This document shows positions 11,265 to 22,540 of a DNA stretch of 64,000 nucleotides, in pieces. A model generated the notes under the pieces. That model was not told where the DNA came from and made no database searches. It was given only the letters and a program-made list of their open reading frames with translations. The translations under genes were made by a program, and so were the position numbers. The stretch comes from Leucocoprinus leucothites (taxonomy: Eukaryota > Basidiomycota > Agaricomycetes > Agaricales > Agaricaceae), in contig JAACJO010000002.1 in NCBI GenBank assembly GCA_013368445.1, positions 1,550,001 through 1,614,000 on the forward strand. The letters are read 5' to 3'. How positions within the stretch are numbered: the first letter of the stretch is position 1; each line of letters begins with the position of its first letter.

Positions 11265-11704
11265 GACCGAATAAACGTAGCAGTAGAGGCTTGAAGATGA
11301 ATATGATAAGTGGGTCGTCTGTGGTAGGTGATGGTTGTATGTGGGGTGAGCGGTACGAACCTTTGTGTGGGTTTTTATCAGCTGAGTGCTGCGCGTAAGA
11401 ATTGATAGAGAAGGGTGATAAAGTTGGAGCGGGACAGATGCAGCCAGAGTCCTCGTGTATGATCACGTACACTCTATGTTTACACCATTGCCGTCACCGT
11501 AACTATCCTCGCGATTGTAACCGTTTTCCTGCTGCCAGATGGAGAGCGTGAATGGAAGATGGTTTACTACTTATGTTCAAATAAATGAAATTGGGAGTTG
11601 TACTGCATAAGACTACACTTTGGGACAAAACCTTGCGGGGATAAATTTGTACACATGCCAGGCAAGTAGATCAATATTCATTAATCGATCATGGATGATT
11701 CTGA
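11265..11704. other. Intergenic, presumed promoter of the CCCH/RING-IBR gene
   Basis: Only short frames are present and none resembles a known protein. The segment lies upstream of the large minus-strand gene and downstream of the stop of the next minus-strand gene, so it should hold the promoter of the former and the 3' end of the latter. Confidence 0.4.
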
Positions 11705-12711
11705 TCATGCAACGCAGTCATGTCGTTGGATCTGGCTCCAGACAACGTCGTATTCAATACCCTCTTCAGAGAACCGCCTGACCATGGACTGATATTTTTC
11801 AAATGTCGGTAGCACAACCCCCTTGGCCTTGCCAAATAAACCCTCCCAAGCGGAAACCAGCCCGTGCTTTCCCTTGCTCGTGAGAAAGGCCTAAAAGTAG
11901 AAGAAGGAAGGTCAAAATGTGCGAGACCAGCTGATTATTCTTGAGGGCCAACCTTGAAAAGAGCAACCTCTTGTTGATCCGACATGATACTCTGCAGCCG
12001 CCAGAGTTCCCACCCAGTCCAAACGCCGCCACATTCCTTCCAAGCCGTAAACTCAAGATTTTCCTCTTGTAGTTCACCCCTTTCCATACTCGCGTATATA
12101 TCTAATATCACTGCGTAGTCCATCACCCAAAAATCATCGGAGAGAATGGAGCCCGGATTTGAGTAAAGCAAGGCGGGGTTGATCGCACGCAGTGAAGCAC
12201 GCCAGCGGCTCCCTGCAGCGGTTTCATCGCTTGTATTCTGTGACGGCTCGGGGGGCGGAGGCCGGCGAACAATAACCTCGGTCGGTTTGAAGCCGTACTT
12301 CCACCGTAGGCGACATTCGCCGAAAAAGAAGGGAACTGAGGTGGACAAGGCGAGGACGCATACTGCCCAGAGCAGGAGCAGCCCTTGTGTAACACTGAGA
12401 GTCAGCCGCATTGACTCCGGTACGTTCAATGCATTGAAGCCACGTAAAATGAAAAGGACAACGAAGGCTGAAGAACCTGTGAGAATGATGAGGTTGTAAA
12501 TGAGGCCGTGGGTAAAGGAAAGTCTAAAGAAACGTGTGTTATTGCAACTATTGACCAAAAGACAACCGTGGAATTACCTCTTTCTTGAGAGGGGCGTCCG
12601 ATCGAGGCGAGTAATGAAACCCTGGTGGAGTTTATCGTCGTGTTTTGAGAAGATTCGAGCAAGGGCATCATCAGAACCAGCGAGGTGCCTTTCATTGGTC
12701 ATGGCCTGCAT
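11705..12711 (-). CDS. Conserved fungal membrane protein of unknown function (two helices)
   Basis: Three exons (12578-12711, 11953-12523, 11705-11890) join to 296 codons. A short hydrophilic N-terminus contains RLDRTPLSRKR and leads into two hydrophobic segments (about residues 50-70 and 85-110), probably a membrane hairpin. The C-terminal part is soluble and has ordered motifs such as DDFWVMDYAVILDIYASM and LEFTAWKECGGVWTGWELWRLQ. I believe this C-terminal pattern recurs in other fungi, but I cannot name the family. No catalytic motif is visible. The start was chosen at the first ATG of the open exon. A second in-frame ATG lies three codons later. Confidence 0.75.
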
Positions 12712-13246
12712 GATAAGTTCTAGGGAAGGGAAATGTGGGATAAAGCGGGTGGAGACGAGCTACCTGAGGAACCATACAAAGGTACGCTACGCATTATATA
12801 CGCCGGGCGAGGATAAAAAGGATTCAGCGCTTGGTGTCCCAAATGCCGAACAACAAGCACCTTCCTAAACGGGAATAATAGAATCCACTTATCAGATAAT
12901 CAGGCTTACGGGCGGTTATATTCCGCAGGATATTCCCTTAGAGCATCCTGCTCATCGTATATACCGCTGCTCTCGTTATCGTGCCAGGATCCCGTTACCT
13001 TTGACGGTAGGATTTGATTTCAACGGTGCTGCTGCCAGAAGTCACTGCCAATCAAATTCTGTGCTCTTGATTGCTAGTACTACGACAGAATATAAATCAC
13101 TCCTAGTTTTCTCGCCCAATAAAGTGAAACGGTACTAGTGACCATCAAAGTAGCGACAAAAATGATGCCCCACAAACCCTGGATGAAACACCCCGATGAC
13201 CCATCGAAAAGTGAGCAGCATGTAAAAAGAAAGTGTGCGTTGATTT
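12712..13246. other. Intergenic; nothing recognised
   Basis: AT-rich and without a supported reading frame. It lies between the start of the membrane protein gene and the C-terminal end of the pseudogene on the same strand. Confidence 0.4.
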
Positions 13247-14017
13247 TTAAAAGAATTGCTTGAAGGACTCATAGCAAGAGAGAATAATATCGCGGTTGTC
13301 TAGGGGTTTCATACTTTCGCTGTAGCGGCGAACGGGTCTTAGCACCTCTGGGAGGTGAGCATGAACAATTGCTGATTGAGTGGGGTACTTTCTGAGTTGG
13401 ACAGCGCGGACAAGCTCTGTAGTAACTAGGATCTTGTAGAAAATCGGCATTGTACCCTCCATTTTTATTCCAGGTATGAGTGTGCCAGAGAGAGGGTTGA
13501 GACCAAGGCTCCGAATGTGCATGGTATTGTTTTGATAGAATGCTGCAATTGCCTCTGCGATAAGTTAAGGTTTGGGGTCGGAACCGTCTAGGCGTCGTTT
13601 GTCTTCTTGGACCAGCAGTAATAAGGTGTCAGAGGAGTCCATAACGCAAACATCAGTCTGGGGCCTGCCTCTCCTGCCCACACACCCAAAAAGTTAAGTT
13701 TTCTTCATTCGAGCGGCTCTACCTGTATATCCAAGGTTTCTAAAAAGCTGGACAGTAAAATCATCAACAGCCGGTTCTTCACCAGGAGTAGGAGCCATTG
13801 CAAGGTCCATCATGTGTAGGAAAGTGTAGGATTCATCGTCAATAGCAGCAGAAACATCCTGCAAGCTAATAATATCATTATTGACTTGTTGACGGGAAAG
13901 ACTCGCTGCACCAAAGAAAATAGTGGAATCCTGGTACTCGATGTGTACTATATTGTGAACCAAGAGGTCATTTGGAGTCCAGTCAATGTTCGACTTTGAT
14001 GAGCGAATGCTGGCCAT
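13247..14017 (-). pseudogene. Broken member of an Agaricomycete protein family of unknown function
   Basis: A single frame of 257 codons runs from the ATG at 14017 to the stop at 13247, interrupted by TAA at 13694-13696 and TAA at 13565-13567. Family-like sequence is found on both sides of each stop in the same frame: SKSNIDWTPNDLLVHNI at the N-terminus, DVCVMDSSD-LLLLVQEDKR in the middle, and ETMKPLDNRDIILSCYE-like text (here ESMKPLDNRDIILSCYE) at the end. I recall such proteins as a common, expanded family of unknown function in mushrooms. No splice pair clearly removes either stop while keeping the conserved text, so I call it a pseudogene. Sequencing error or RNA recoding is the alternative. 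Confidence 0.75.
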
Positions 14018-14245
14018 TCTACAATTTCATATGAGTAAAATACGCAGTGCGTATGTAAAGACGGCCATGCTTACAAGAGCAATGTGATGCTTTCGATGAT
14101 TACAAGGTGGCGGTTGACTTGGCGAATTTTGATACAGTATTTATGTCCTTCTATATCAAGCAGGAGTGACATGGTCGTGGGTCACATATTATTGTCACGG
14201 TGAATACCGTCGCCATTCATCGCTGCGCACGGTCTCGAGCCAGCG

Positions 14246-17200
14246 ATGCCATATCACAACCTCAAAGGTAAACCATCTTGCTAGTATCGCAGGAAACAGT
14301 AGCTAACATTTATTTAAGCGCTCATCAAGGGCATCCGAGCATGCAAGGTCATGTCGCGTCCTCATTCTCCTGTCATTCGATCTTAAATCTGATATCCATT
14401 CACTCTATCCAACAGACCGTCGCAGATGAACGCGCACTCATCCAGCAAGAGTCAGCTGCGATACGTGCATCATTTAGAGAAGAAGATTCGTTCTACCGAT
14501 ACAACAATGTTGCCAAGCTTCTCTACATCCACATGCTGGGCTCGCCTGCCCACTTCGGTCAGATTGAATGTCTCAAACTCGTCGCAAGTCCACGGTTTTC
14601 TGACAAGCGGCTGGGATACTTGGGAATCATGTTGTTGTTGGATGAGAACCAGGAAGTCTTGACGCTGGTCACGAATTCGCTCAAGAAGTATACTGGGAGT
14701 CCTATCTCTTGCTTTGGCTGTGCTGACGTTAATGCTCTAGTGACATGAACCATTCAAATATGTATACGGTTGGCTTGGCACTGTGCACATTCGCAAACAT
14801 TGCTTCGGAGGAAATGTCGCGGGATCTCGCCAACGAGATTGAGAAATTATTGGGCTCGAGCAATACCTACATCAGGAAAAAGGCCTGTCTCCTACTCTTC
14901 TTTCTTGCTATCCGTCTATTTATACGTAAATTATAGGCTGCACTATGTGCCCTCAGGGTGATCAAGAAAGTACCAGACCTTGCAGATCACTTCGTAAATA
15001 AGTCCAAAAACCTCCTCACGGACCGCAACCATGGTGTTCTATTGACCGCAATAACGCTCGTCTCGGAAATGATTCAGATCAACCCAGGATTCCTCGACGA
15101 GTTTCGTAATGTGTGTGCTCTCCCTTGATATTGTCCATTTGACAATCGAATTGAGCATATCCACTTATCTCTCAGGCGGTGCCTCTGCTGGTCAGAAACC
15201 TCAAATCCCTCGTCACAACAGGGTACAGCCCGGAACACGACGTCTCAGGAATTACGGACCCATTTTTGCAAGTCAAGGTTCTCCGTTTGCTGCGTATATT
15301 GGGCAAAGGTGATGCCCAGGCCAGCGAGACCATGAACGACATTTTGGCTCAAGTAAGTTTGGTCATGTGGATACCTGACATTCGTTTACATCAGCCCAGG
15401 TCGCAACCAATACGGATTCCACCAAGAATGTTGGAAATTCGATTCTCTATGAGACGGTACTCACAGTTCTGGAGATCGAAGCTGACACTGGACTCCGAGT
15501 CATGGCTATCAACATCCTTGGAAAGTTCTTGAGTAACCGAGATAATAATATCCGGTACGCGAAGCTCTTCAAATAAAATACTGTTCGCTAACGCTCTCAT
15601 AGTTATGTTGCCCTAAATACCCTCAACAAGGTCGTATCAATGGACACAAATGCCGTCCAACGCCACCGGAATATTATCCTCGATTGCCTCCGAGATGGCG
15701 ATATCTCAATCCGTAGACGTGCATTGGAATTGTCATACGCTCTCATTGACGAGAAGAATGTTCGTTACTTGATTCGAGAGTTGCTTGCATTCTTGGAGGT
15801 TGCGGACGACGAGTTTAAGCTTGGTATGACAACACAAATTTGTCTGGCTGCCGAACGCTTTGCGCCCAACAAGCGCTGGCACATTGACACTGTGCTGCGG
15901 GTACTGAAATTGGTGGGTGCATGAGGATTATACAATTTTGAATTTACATCTCATTCTTTTCCTAGGCTGGTAATTTCGTGCGAGAGGAAATCCTTTCAGC
16001 TTTCATCCGTCTTGTAGCTCACACACCTGAGCTTCAAGCATACACTGCGTCAAAGCTGTATCTGGCTTTGAAGGCTGATATTTCTCAAGAATCCCTCACG
16101 CTTGCAGCGACCTGGGTGATCGGTGAATACAGTGAAGTCTTACTTGAGAGCGGTGTCATTTCGGATGATGATCAGTCCCTCAGAGTAAGCTCAGTTGTGG
16201 CCACTAGTGCAAGATGGTCAACTCACTAGTTATCAGATCACTGACAAAGAAACTGTCGACCTCCTTGTCTCGACCCTCGACTCTCCCTACGCTAATTACC
16301 TCACTCGCCAGTTTGTTCTAGCAGCCATCACCAAGGTTTCCTCTCGCAACACGACGTCTCCCGCTGAGCAAGACCGGATTGCTGAAATTCTAGCTCAATA
16401 CACAAGTGCACTGGAGTTAGAGCTTCAACAGCGTGCAGTAGAATTCGCGAGCTTATTTAGTCTAGGCGAACTGAGAGTGGGTGTATTGGAGAGGATGCCT
16501 CCGCCTGAGCTTAAGGCTACTATTATGGGCATTGGTATGTTACACTTTCCTCACACTGGAAATTGCGTCTAAATTTTGTGATGTTGTAGTGAGTGAGAAC
16601 AAGCCTGTGGGTTCCACGGCGCACGAAGCCGATCTTATGGGCGGAGAAGATATTATCTCAACTAGTGCACCAATGACAAATGGTCAACCTGCGGTCCCAG
16701 CTCAATCAAACCAAGACATCCTCGCCGAAATCTTCGGTTCCTCAGCCCCAACTACCTCTCAGCCCGCTCCTCAGCAGCAGCAGCGATCAACAGTGGACGA
16801 TATTCTTGGCCTGTTCGGCTCTACAGACACAACTTCCTCCCCAGCTCCTTCGTCTTTGGCAATGTCGTCTCCCACTGCAACTGCTGCAGCGTCCAACCCC
16901 ATGTCGTCACTTTTCTCGAATTCACCTTCAACATACTCACCATCGCCAGCTCAATCACCGCCTGTACCTCCTGCTGCTGCCCCTGCGTCCGCGGCACCAG
17001 CTGCATCACGACTGACGACATATACCGCCTATGAGAAGAATGATCTGAAGATCACATTGACGCCTCAAACTTCTGCTGCTAAACCTGGTATTGTCCTGAT
17101 TATGGCCAAGTTTTCTGTGCAAGGGTCGTCTGGTGCCAGTGGCATCAACTTCCAAGCTGCTGTGCCCAAGGTTCGTTGAGCTTTCATTCACTTCTTTCAA

Positions 17201-17507
17201 TCAAATGAGACTTGGATGATACTGACGGTCGAACGAATCTATAGTCGCAGCAATTGCAGATGCTCCCAATGTCAAACACCAACGTGGAACCTGGGGCGAC
17301 AGAAACACAACAGATGCGAGTTGTTGCACCTGTCGGTGTAAGTGACCTCGGACTTCTCCAGTGATCGCTAATCTCACAATACCTGATCCCTAGAGCGCCG
17401 TACGCCTGCGATTGCGTATCAGCTACACCATTGCTGGCCAGGCTGTACAAGATCAAGTAGACTTTTCTGGGTTCCCTGCGGGATTAACGGCTGGTGGTGG
17501 CTCATAA
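14246..17507 (+). CDS. APL4: AP-1 complex subunit gamma (gamma-adaptin)
   Basis: About ten exons. The first is 22 nt (ATG at 14246, MPYHNLK) and joins to [10 protein letters not shown], the typical start of gamma-adaptins. The trunk (residues about 1-580) is a helical adaptin solenoid with well conserved stretches: [87 protein letters not shown] low-complexity hinge rich in Pro, Ser, Gln and Ala follows (16640-17010) with DDILGLFGS and [10 protein letters not shown] motifs. The C-terminal GAE ear (17020-17500) ends at [10 protein letters not shown]-1 links clathrin to cargo at the trans-Golgi and endosomes. All trunk and ear landmarks are present, so it should be functional. It converges on SF3B1, with a poly-T tract near 17563 between them. 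Confidence 0.95.
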
Positions 17508-17751
17508 TTGACTGAGATATTCCGTCCGGTTCTACGTTTACCTACCTACCCATACCTTTTTTTTTTTTGCTCTCGATACTTAATATCATCCTTTCATTGT
17601 TTATCACCATCACATACGCATTTCATTGCAACGGCCTACTTCTCTCTGGAAAGGACATAAATATACATGATTATGGGGAATTTATAAAGGGAGCGTACAA
17701 GAAAGACAATCGAGGAAAGGCCATAGAACGACATGTAAAGAAACGCGAAAA

Positions 17752-20700
17752 TTAGATGAAAGCCTGCAAGGCGTGTCTATCATAAACATTTTGTCCTTCG
17801 CTCAGTTCTGCAAGATCAGGATAGAACGGTACAAGGGCATCAGAAGCACCCAGATACAAGGCATTATAGGCCCGCCAATACACCTCTCTCACTTTACGAG
17901 CGGGATGGAACAATCCTTGAAGCGTATAACTGAGCAGAATGCCTGGACCTAGTGTTACTCGCATAGCTTCAATGGCATCCATGACGGCACCAATGACGTG
18001 CGGCGACGTCTCGAAGCAGTTGGGCCATACAAGATTCATTAGATGAAGCATCGAGTCTTCACACCCAAGACCTGCCACTCCGAGGGCAAGATGCTTAACA
18101 ATTGTGCTCGCCGTCTGTCGATGCACGAGGTCACGATCGGTCAAGGCATCTTCCAACATAGTCACCACCGAATCACAGTAATAGGCCGACTGCGGGCCGA
18201 CGTATTCGAAGACGAAAGAGAGGGCTTTCAGACAACCCGTACGAACGTTGAGTTCGGCGGTACGGTACTCGTTAAGGATTGCAGGGATACAGGTGAAAGC
18301 TAGAGAGATGGGCGGGTCAGTATATGTGATTTTTTGGATATTCGAAATATAACACTCACGTCCGCAAGTTTCGGCGACAATGGCAATAGCAACAGTACTA
18401 CACACACGAGACTGACGCTCTTGTACCCGAAGGTTAGTCAGGAGAACAGACAGGACATCCTGAGGACCCAAACTCTTGGCGATATAACCGAAAGAGTTCA
18501 CGGCAGCGCGACGGATACCCTTTTTGTGAGCTTTAAGGAGGTCAAGCAACTCAAAGCAAATACGCATCCATTCACGAGCAGGCACGAACTCAGCTCCACG
18601 ATCAGCGATACGACCGATCAAGTTGATGGACGCCTCTTGCACTTTTTCGTGCCTGTTTCGCAGAATGGGAGTCATTCGAGGAACTAGAAAACGTGAATCA
18701 GCAACGTGTTTTGATGAGTATATGCGCCAATACTCACGTAGATCTTTTACGGGAGGGTTCATCTGTGTCATACCGACGACGTTGGCAATCGCTCCAACGG
18801 CTGCAATGATACTACCCAAAGTATCGGGGTACTCTTCACCCAATTGCTCAAACAATACGAGACCAAGCTTGTTGAGTAGCTGATCTTCACCACATTGCTT
18901 GATAACAACAGCAAGACGACTTGTCAAGTCGGCAGCCTGTTGGCGGACCTTTGCGCTCTTGTTGTTCAATCGCCAAAGAATGGTGGAAACGATTTGAGTG
19001 AGGTATGGCTTGACGCGAATACCGAGTGCATTGACAACGGTGCCGAAACCATCAAGCATAACCTGGTCTTCCGTTGTTTGTTCTTGGAAGGAGTAGATAA
19101 TGCCATCAACCAGCCGAACCTCGAGACGTTCATCGATATCAGAAGCACCAAGGGTAGCAACAACCTTTGTGATCGTCTCCATAACCATCTTTCTGTATGG
19201 CTCAGACTCATCCTTCAGCTCATTCACGACTCGACCCACAATCTCTGATACCCCGGCTTTTTGCGCAAGTTCAACGGTCGTCTCAACGACCTGGCGGTAG
19301 TTACGACGATCAAGTGCCATACGACGGACCCAGAAGGCCTTGAAGAAGTCTGGAAGAATATCTTGTTTGATATACGACGCTGTAACACCCTCAGTCGCTG
19401 CACACTGTTTAACGACTTTCAGGACAATCTTCTTCATTTCCTCATCCGAAGTCTGGAATTCTCGGATAAGGATGACGGTGACCTCCTTGGTATAGTAGGA
19501 TGCATATTCGGGGTCCATGAGGGGAATAATGAAGCCGATAGCCTTCAGGAATGCAGCGAGACCCTTGCCACGGTGAAGACGAATACCAAGCCACAATGGT
19601 TTCAGTACGTTATCAAACGATTCGATACCGTATGGTGCAGCGGCTTCAGCCAAGGCGGCGAGACCCAATGCAGTCATCGTCCTGACTTTCTGCTGCTCGT
19701 CGGTCAAACCATGGGCAATACAGTCAACAAGGTTACGAAGGTGGGGGAGGACCGCACATCCCATCATGATGGCGATTTGTTGAACGATACGAATACCGGT
19801 ATGACGGGCTTGCCAAGATTTCTTGGATCGGCAGACGGCTTTGAGGAAGGGGAGAAGGGAGGGGATACCCAGTGCCGACGCAACAACGGAGAAGGCTCGG
19901 GCGGTCGTGTTACGCACGTATTCATCGGCATGGTCGATATCGGGACGCATGGTGGAAATCATGTGAGCAAGCCCGGCGGCTTTGGACAGGTTGGAAATGA
20001 TTTCACGACCCTCGACACGAGCATAATAATCCTCGTCGATGAGAAGAGGTTCGATGACGACCAGGATTTTGTGTACGTAAGGGCGAACGAGGTCGTCCAG
20101 CTTGTACAGGACACGATCAATGACTTTGACAAGTAGATGGCGTTCCTGGTCTTCGAGGGTGCGCTCCATGAGAAGAGGGAGAATTTTATCGAACAATGGG
20201 CCAGCGCCGAATTCACGGGCTTTGTCCGTGATTTGGCGAAGGGCAGTTTTTCGAACAGGTGGGGTGCCGTTCTTGATTTTCAGCAGCAATCGCATGATCT
20301 TCCTCTCCTTCATCTCATCCACTGACAGCTCTGTCTCGTCTTCCTCCTTCAGAATCTTTGCAAAGTACTGAGCATCTTCAGGTTTGAAGAATGCCAGATT
20401 CCCAACACCAGGTATTTCAGTGGGAAGCTCAGGTGCCAAGCCTGCCGCAGCAGCTTGTGCAGCAGCATCCGAGCTCTCCTGAATCTGGAATCCACCAACT
20501 TCAGTGGCACCAGTAGACATGAACTTCCTGGGATTGATGGCGGGTGCATAGCCAGGTGGAGGAGTCACAATGGCATAACCCTGAGAAGGGAGTAAAGCAT
20601 CCAGCTCCTCGTCGGTAAGGTATCGATTGTGCTTGTCGTCGTGGTTGATTCCAGGCGCATTCATAATAATCTGGGTCATGGGGGCATCCTGGACAGCAGG

Positions 20701-21336
20701 TGTTTGATCCCAACGCGATTTCTTGGGTGTCTCGGCAGCAGCTTCCGCAGGTGTAGCGTCCCATCTGGAGCGACGTTTCTTTGGTGCGGAGGCCTCTAAG
20801 GCTTCCTTGGACCACTCACCTGTGTCGCGCTGGTTGGGATCTTTATTTTCATCCGTAACCTCCACGTCCCATCTCCTCTTCCTCTTCGCGCCCGCCCCTG
20901 ATTCTTGCTGCCGTGCTATGGCCAATTCCTTCGCAGCAGCCAACTCCTTCGCGACATCTTCAATTTCAGCCGCAGGCGGTGTCTTGTCCAAATCCATCTT
21001 CATCTTTCCCTCTTCTCGGTCTTTCCTTTCCTTCTCTTCAATAGCCCTGTATACTCTTTGCTCTTCTTGCTCCAACCGCGCAAGCCTCATGGCTTCTTTA
21101 TAGCCACCCTCCACATTTTCCCCGTCCTTCGCCGAAAACGCATCTGCGCTGTCAACGGCGACACGGTTAAACCTGCGGTGGTGGTAGTCATTTTGTCGTG
21201 CTGCAATTTGACGTGTTTTGGCGGTTTCGGCAAAAGGGTCAACATCTTCCTCCTCTGCCATCTCCGCGAATTCTTGGAGCACCTCTTTGGGCACTGTAAA
21301 AGAATCAAGGAGTCTTGTTTCGTCTGATCCGGACAT
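17752..21336 (-). CDS. prp10: Splicing factor 3B subunit 1 (SF3B1 / Prp10 / Hsh155)
   Basis: The frame is open from the ATG at 21336 to the stop at 17752, but homology shows two introns inside it, 18684-18737 (54 nt) and 18300-18359 (60 nt). Both keep the frame and lack stops, and removing them restores DLLPRMTPIL and ETCGPFTCIPA. The mature protein is about 1,156 residues. The N-terminal third is disordered with RWDATP and RWDQTP motifs, the type that bind U2AF-homology domains. The rest is the HEAT-repeat superhelix, nearly identical to human in parts ([56 protein letters not shown]). It is the core of the U2 snRNP SF3b complex that clamps the branch-site helix. The Lys at the cancer hotspot (QQKVR) is kept. 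Intron retention would give an enlarged protein. Confidence 0.97.
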   Translation of the reverse strand: MSGSDETRLLDSFTVPKEVLQEFAEMAEEEDVDPFAETAKTRQIAARQNDYHHRRFNRVAVDSADAFSAKDGENVEGGYKEAMRLARLEQEEQRVYRAIEEKERKDREEGKMKMDLDKTPPAAEIEDVAKELAAAKELAIARQQESGAGAKRKRRWDVEVTDENKDPNQRDTGEWSKEALEASAPKKRRSRWDATPAEAAAETPKKSRWDQTPAVQDAPMTQIIMNAPGINHDDKHNRYLTDEELDALLPSQGYAIVTPPPGYAPAINPRKFMSTGATEVGGFQIQESSDAAAQAAAAGLAPELPTEIPGVGNLAFFKPEDAQYFAKILKEEDETELSVDEMKERKIMRLLLKIKNGTPPVRKTALRQITDKAREFGAGPLFDKILPLLMERTLEDQERHLLVKVIDRVLYKLDDLVRPYVHKILVVIEPLLIDEDYYARVEGREIISNLSKAAGLAHMISTMRPDIDHADEYVRNTTARAFSVVASALGIPSLLPFLKAVCRSKKSWQARHTGIRIVQQIAIMMGCAVLPHLRNLVDCIAHGLTDEQQKVRTMTALGLAALAEAAAPYGIESFDNVLKPLWLGIRLHRGKGLAAFLKAIGFIIPLMDPEYASYYTKEVTVILIREFQTSDEEMKKIVLKVVKQCAATEGVTASYIKQDILPDFFKAFWVRRMALDRRNYRQVVETTVELAQKAGVSEIVGRVVNELKDESEPYRKMVMETITKVVATLGASDIDERLEVRLVDGIIYSFQEQTTEDQVMLDGFGTVVNALGIRVKPYLTQIVSTILWRLNNKSAKVRQQAADLTSRLAVVIKQCGEDQLLNKLGLVLFEQLGEEYPDTLGSIIAAVGAIANVVGMTQMNPPVKDLREYWRIYSSKHVADSRFLVPRMTPILRNRHEKVQEASINLIGRIADRGAEFVPAREWMRICFELLDLLKAHKKGIRRAAVNSFGYIAKSLGPQDVLSVLLTNLRVQERQSRVCSTVAIAIVAETCGRECYISNIQKITYTDPPISLAFTCIPAILNEYRTAELNVRTGCLKALSFVFEYVGPQSAYYCDSVVTMLEDALTDRDLVHRQTASTIVKHLALGVAGLGCEDSMLHLMNLVWPNCFETSPHVIGAVMDAIEAMRVTLGPGILLSYTLQGLFHPARKVREVYWRAYNALYLGASDALVPFYPDLAELSEGQNVYDRHALQAFI

Positions 21337-22540
21337 GGTTGTGTAGAGTTATTGAGAGTCAAGGTGGAAGTGGGCTTCAAGGAAGCTGGACTCGGCGACC
21401 AGCCAACGACCAGTGTAACCAGTCAGGATGACCAAGCAAACTTCCCACGCCATAGCGCTATTTAGTCTGGTCCCACGGTCACAGCCACTTGCTCTTCCAC
21501 TTTTTTTTCGTTGCACCCTTTTCTTCTTCTTTGTTTCTGGTTCATCGATGACGCTCTAATAACCTGTGAGTATGTGCCCTATCTCTTTGAAATGATGATT
21601 TCTTGCCGCCCCAGTCGTAGCTTCCATACGGGGGCCTTGACGATCGGCAGAGCAAACAGCCAAACATTTTGCACCTCTGACCTTGTTCCCGATATTGTCA
21701 CTTTCAAACCAGTTAACTGACTACCCTTTCCAGGTCGTGTCTCAATTGTCCGGAACCTCCTTATGCGTGTTTATCTGAGTACAGGTGAGCATATCTTCCC
21801 TAGCGTCTGCAAGATGAGCAACATATCACCAAACCCGACCCTTCCATGGTCATGGGGAAATCTATTCTAAAAACTAAGAACAGCCAGCTGATCCCTCTCT
21901 ACCTTGCTCTAAAGACGCTCAATACTGATACATCTCTCTTCAGCAGAATAAATAAATTCATGTATGTATATTCAAAATCAAGACGCCCGTTACATCGTCG
22001 TTACTCTGTTTGTCAGTCTGTTGTCTGTAGCTACAAAGATATCCCAAATACAAACTTCAGTTTCAATAAAAATCTGGTACTACCTGGCCTACCACTATGA
22101 AGAAAGAGTATGATCAAAAATTCAGACTTTTAGCGTCTAGATAGCTATGGTACAGAGAGGAAAGGATAATACAGATAACAGGGGAAGATAAATGACAGCC
22201 GAAAGAGAGAGAGAGAGAGAGAGAGAGAGAACAGGCATAGCACAGTATCTGTTTCGTCGAGGTTCGTGATTCAAGTGGCAAGGTAAGAGGGTTACGAGTT
22301 GGGGAACGAAAATAAGAAGGGGGGTTTCCACTTCACCAGGAGTTTGAGGAGAGGAGAGTCAAACGAAACTAATGAACCAGTCGTATGAGAACACGAGAAA
22401 ACCAAAAAAAAAGAGAAAGAGAGAGATACGCCAAGGGACAACAACCAAGCACAAGATAAACACATGAGCAACAAAGAAACAAAGGATCAATAGTAATATC
22501 GCGTCAGCATCAAACAATTGCGAACAAGAGAGCCAAGAGT
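21337..22540. other. 1.2 kb intergenic region, possible spliced non-coding transcript
   Basis: No protein-coding gene was supported. A good intron shape lies at 21566-21733 (GTGAGT, TTAAC branch-like site, TTTCCAG), followed by a short exon-like piece and another GTGAGC near 21784, so a leader or a non-coding RNA may be transcribed on the plus strand. The 22100-22500 part is purine-rich, including a GA microsatellite, and is probably 3' flank of the forkhead gene. Confidence 0.35.
22203..22230. repeat. (GA)n microsatellite
   Basis: About 13-14 GA units in the 3' flank of the forkhead gene. A plain dinucleotide repeat. Confidence 0.95.

Noticed and set aside
19261..20136. Plus-strand frame of 291 codons
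   Set aside because: It lies fully antisense to conserved SF3B1 coding sequence and its composition is that of a shadow frame.
17752..21336. SF3B1 as an intronless gene
   Set aside because: The frame is open throughout, but alignment by memory with human SF3B1 shows two inserts with perfect GT..AG borders that must be introns.
21566..21733. Possible box C/D snoRNA inside an intron-like segment (ATGATGA at 21592, CTGA at 21677)
   Set aside because: The spacing fits, but bases outside the boxes do not pair to a terminal stem, no clear C'/D' pair was seen, and no rRNA guide match was recognised. Boxes this short occur by chance.
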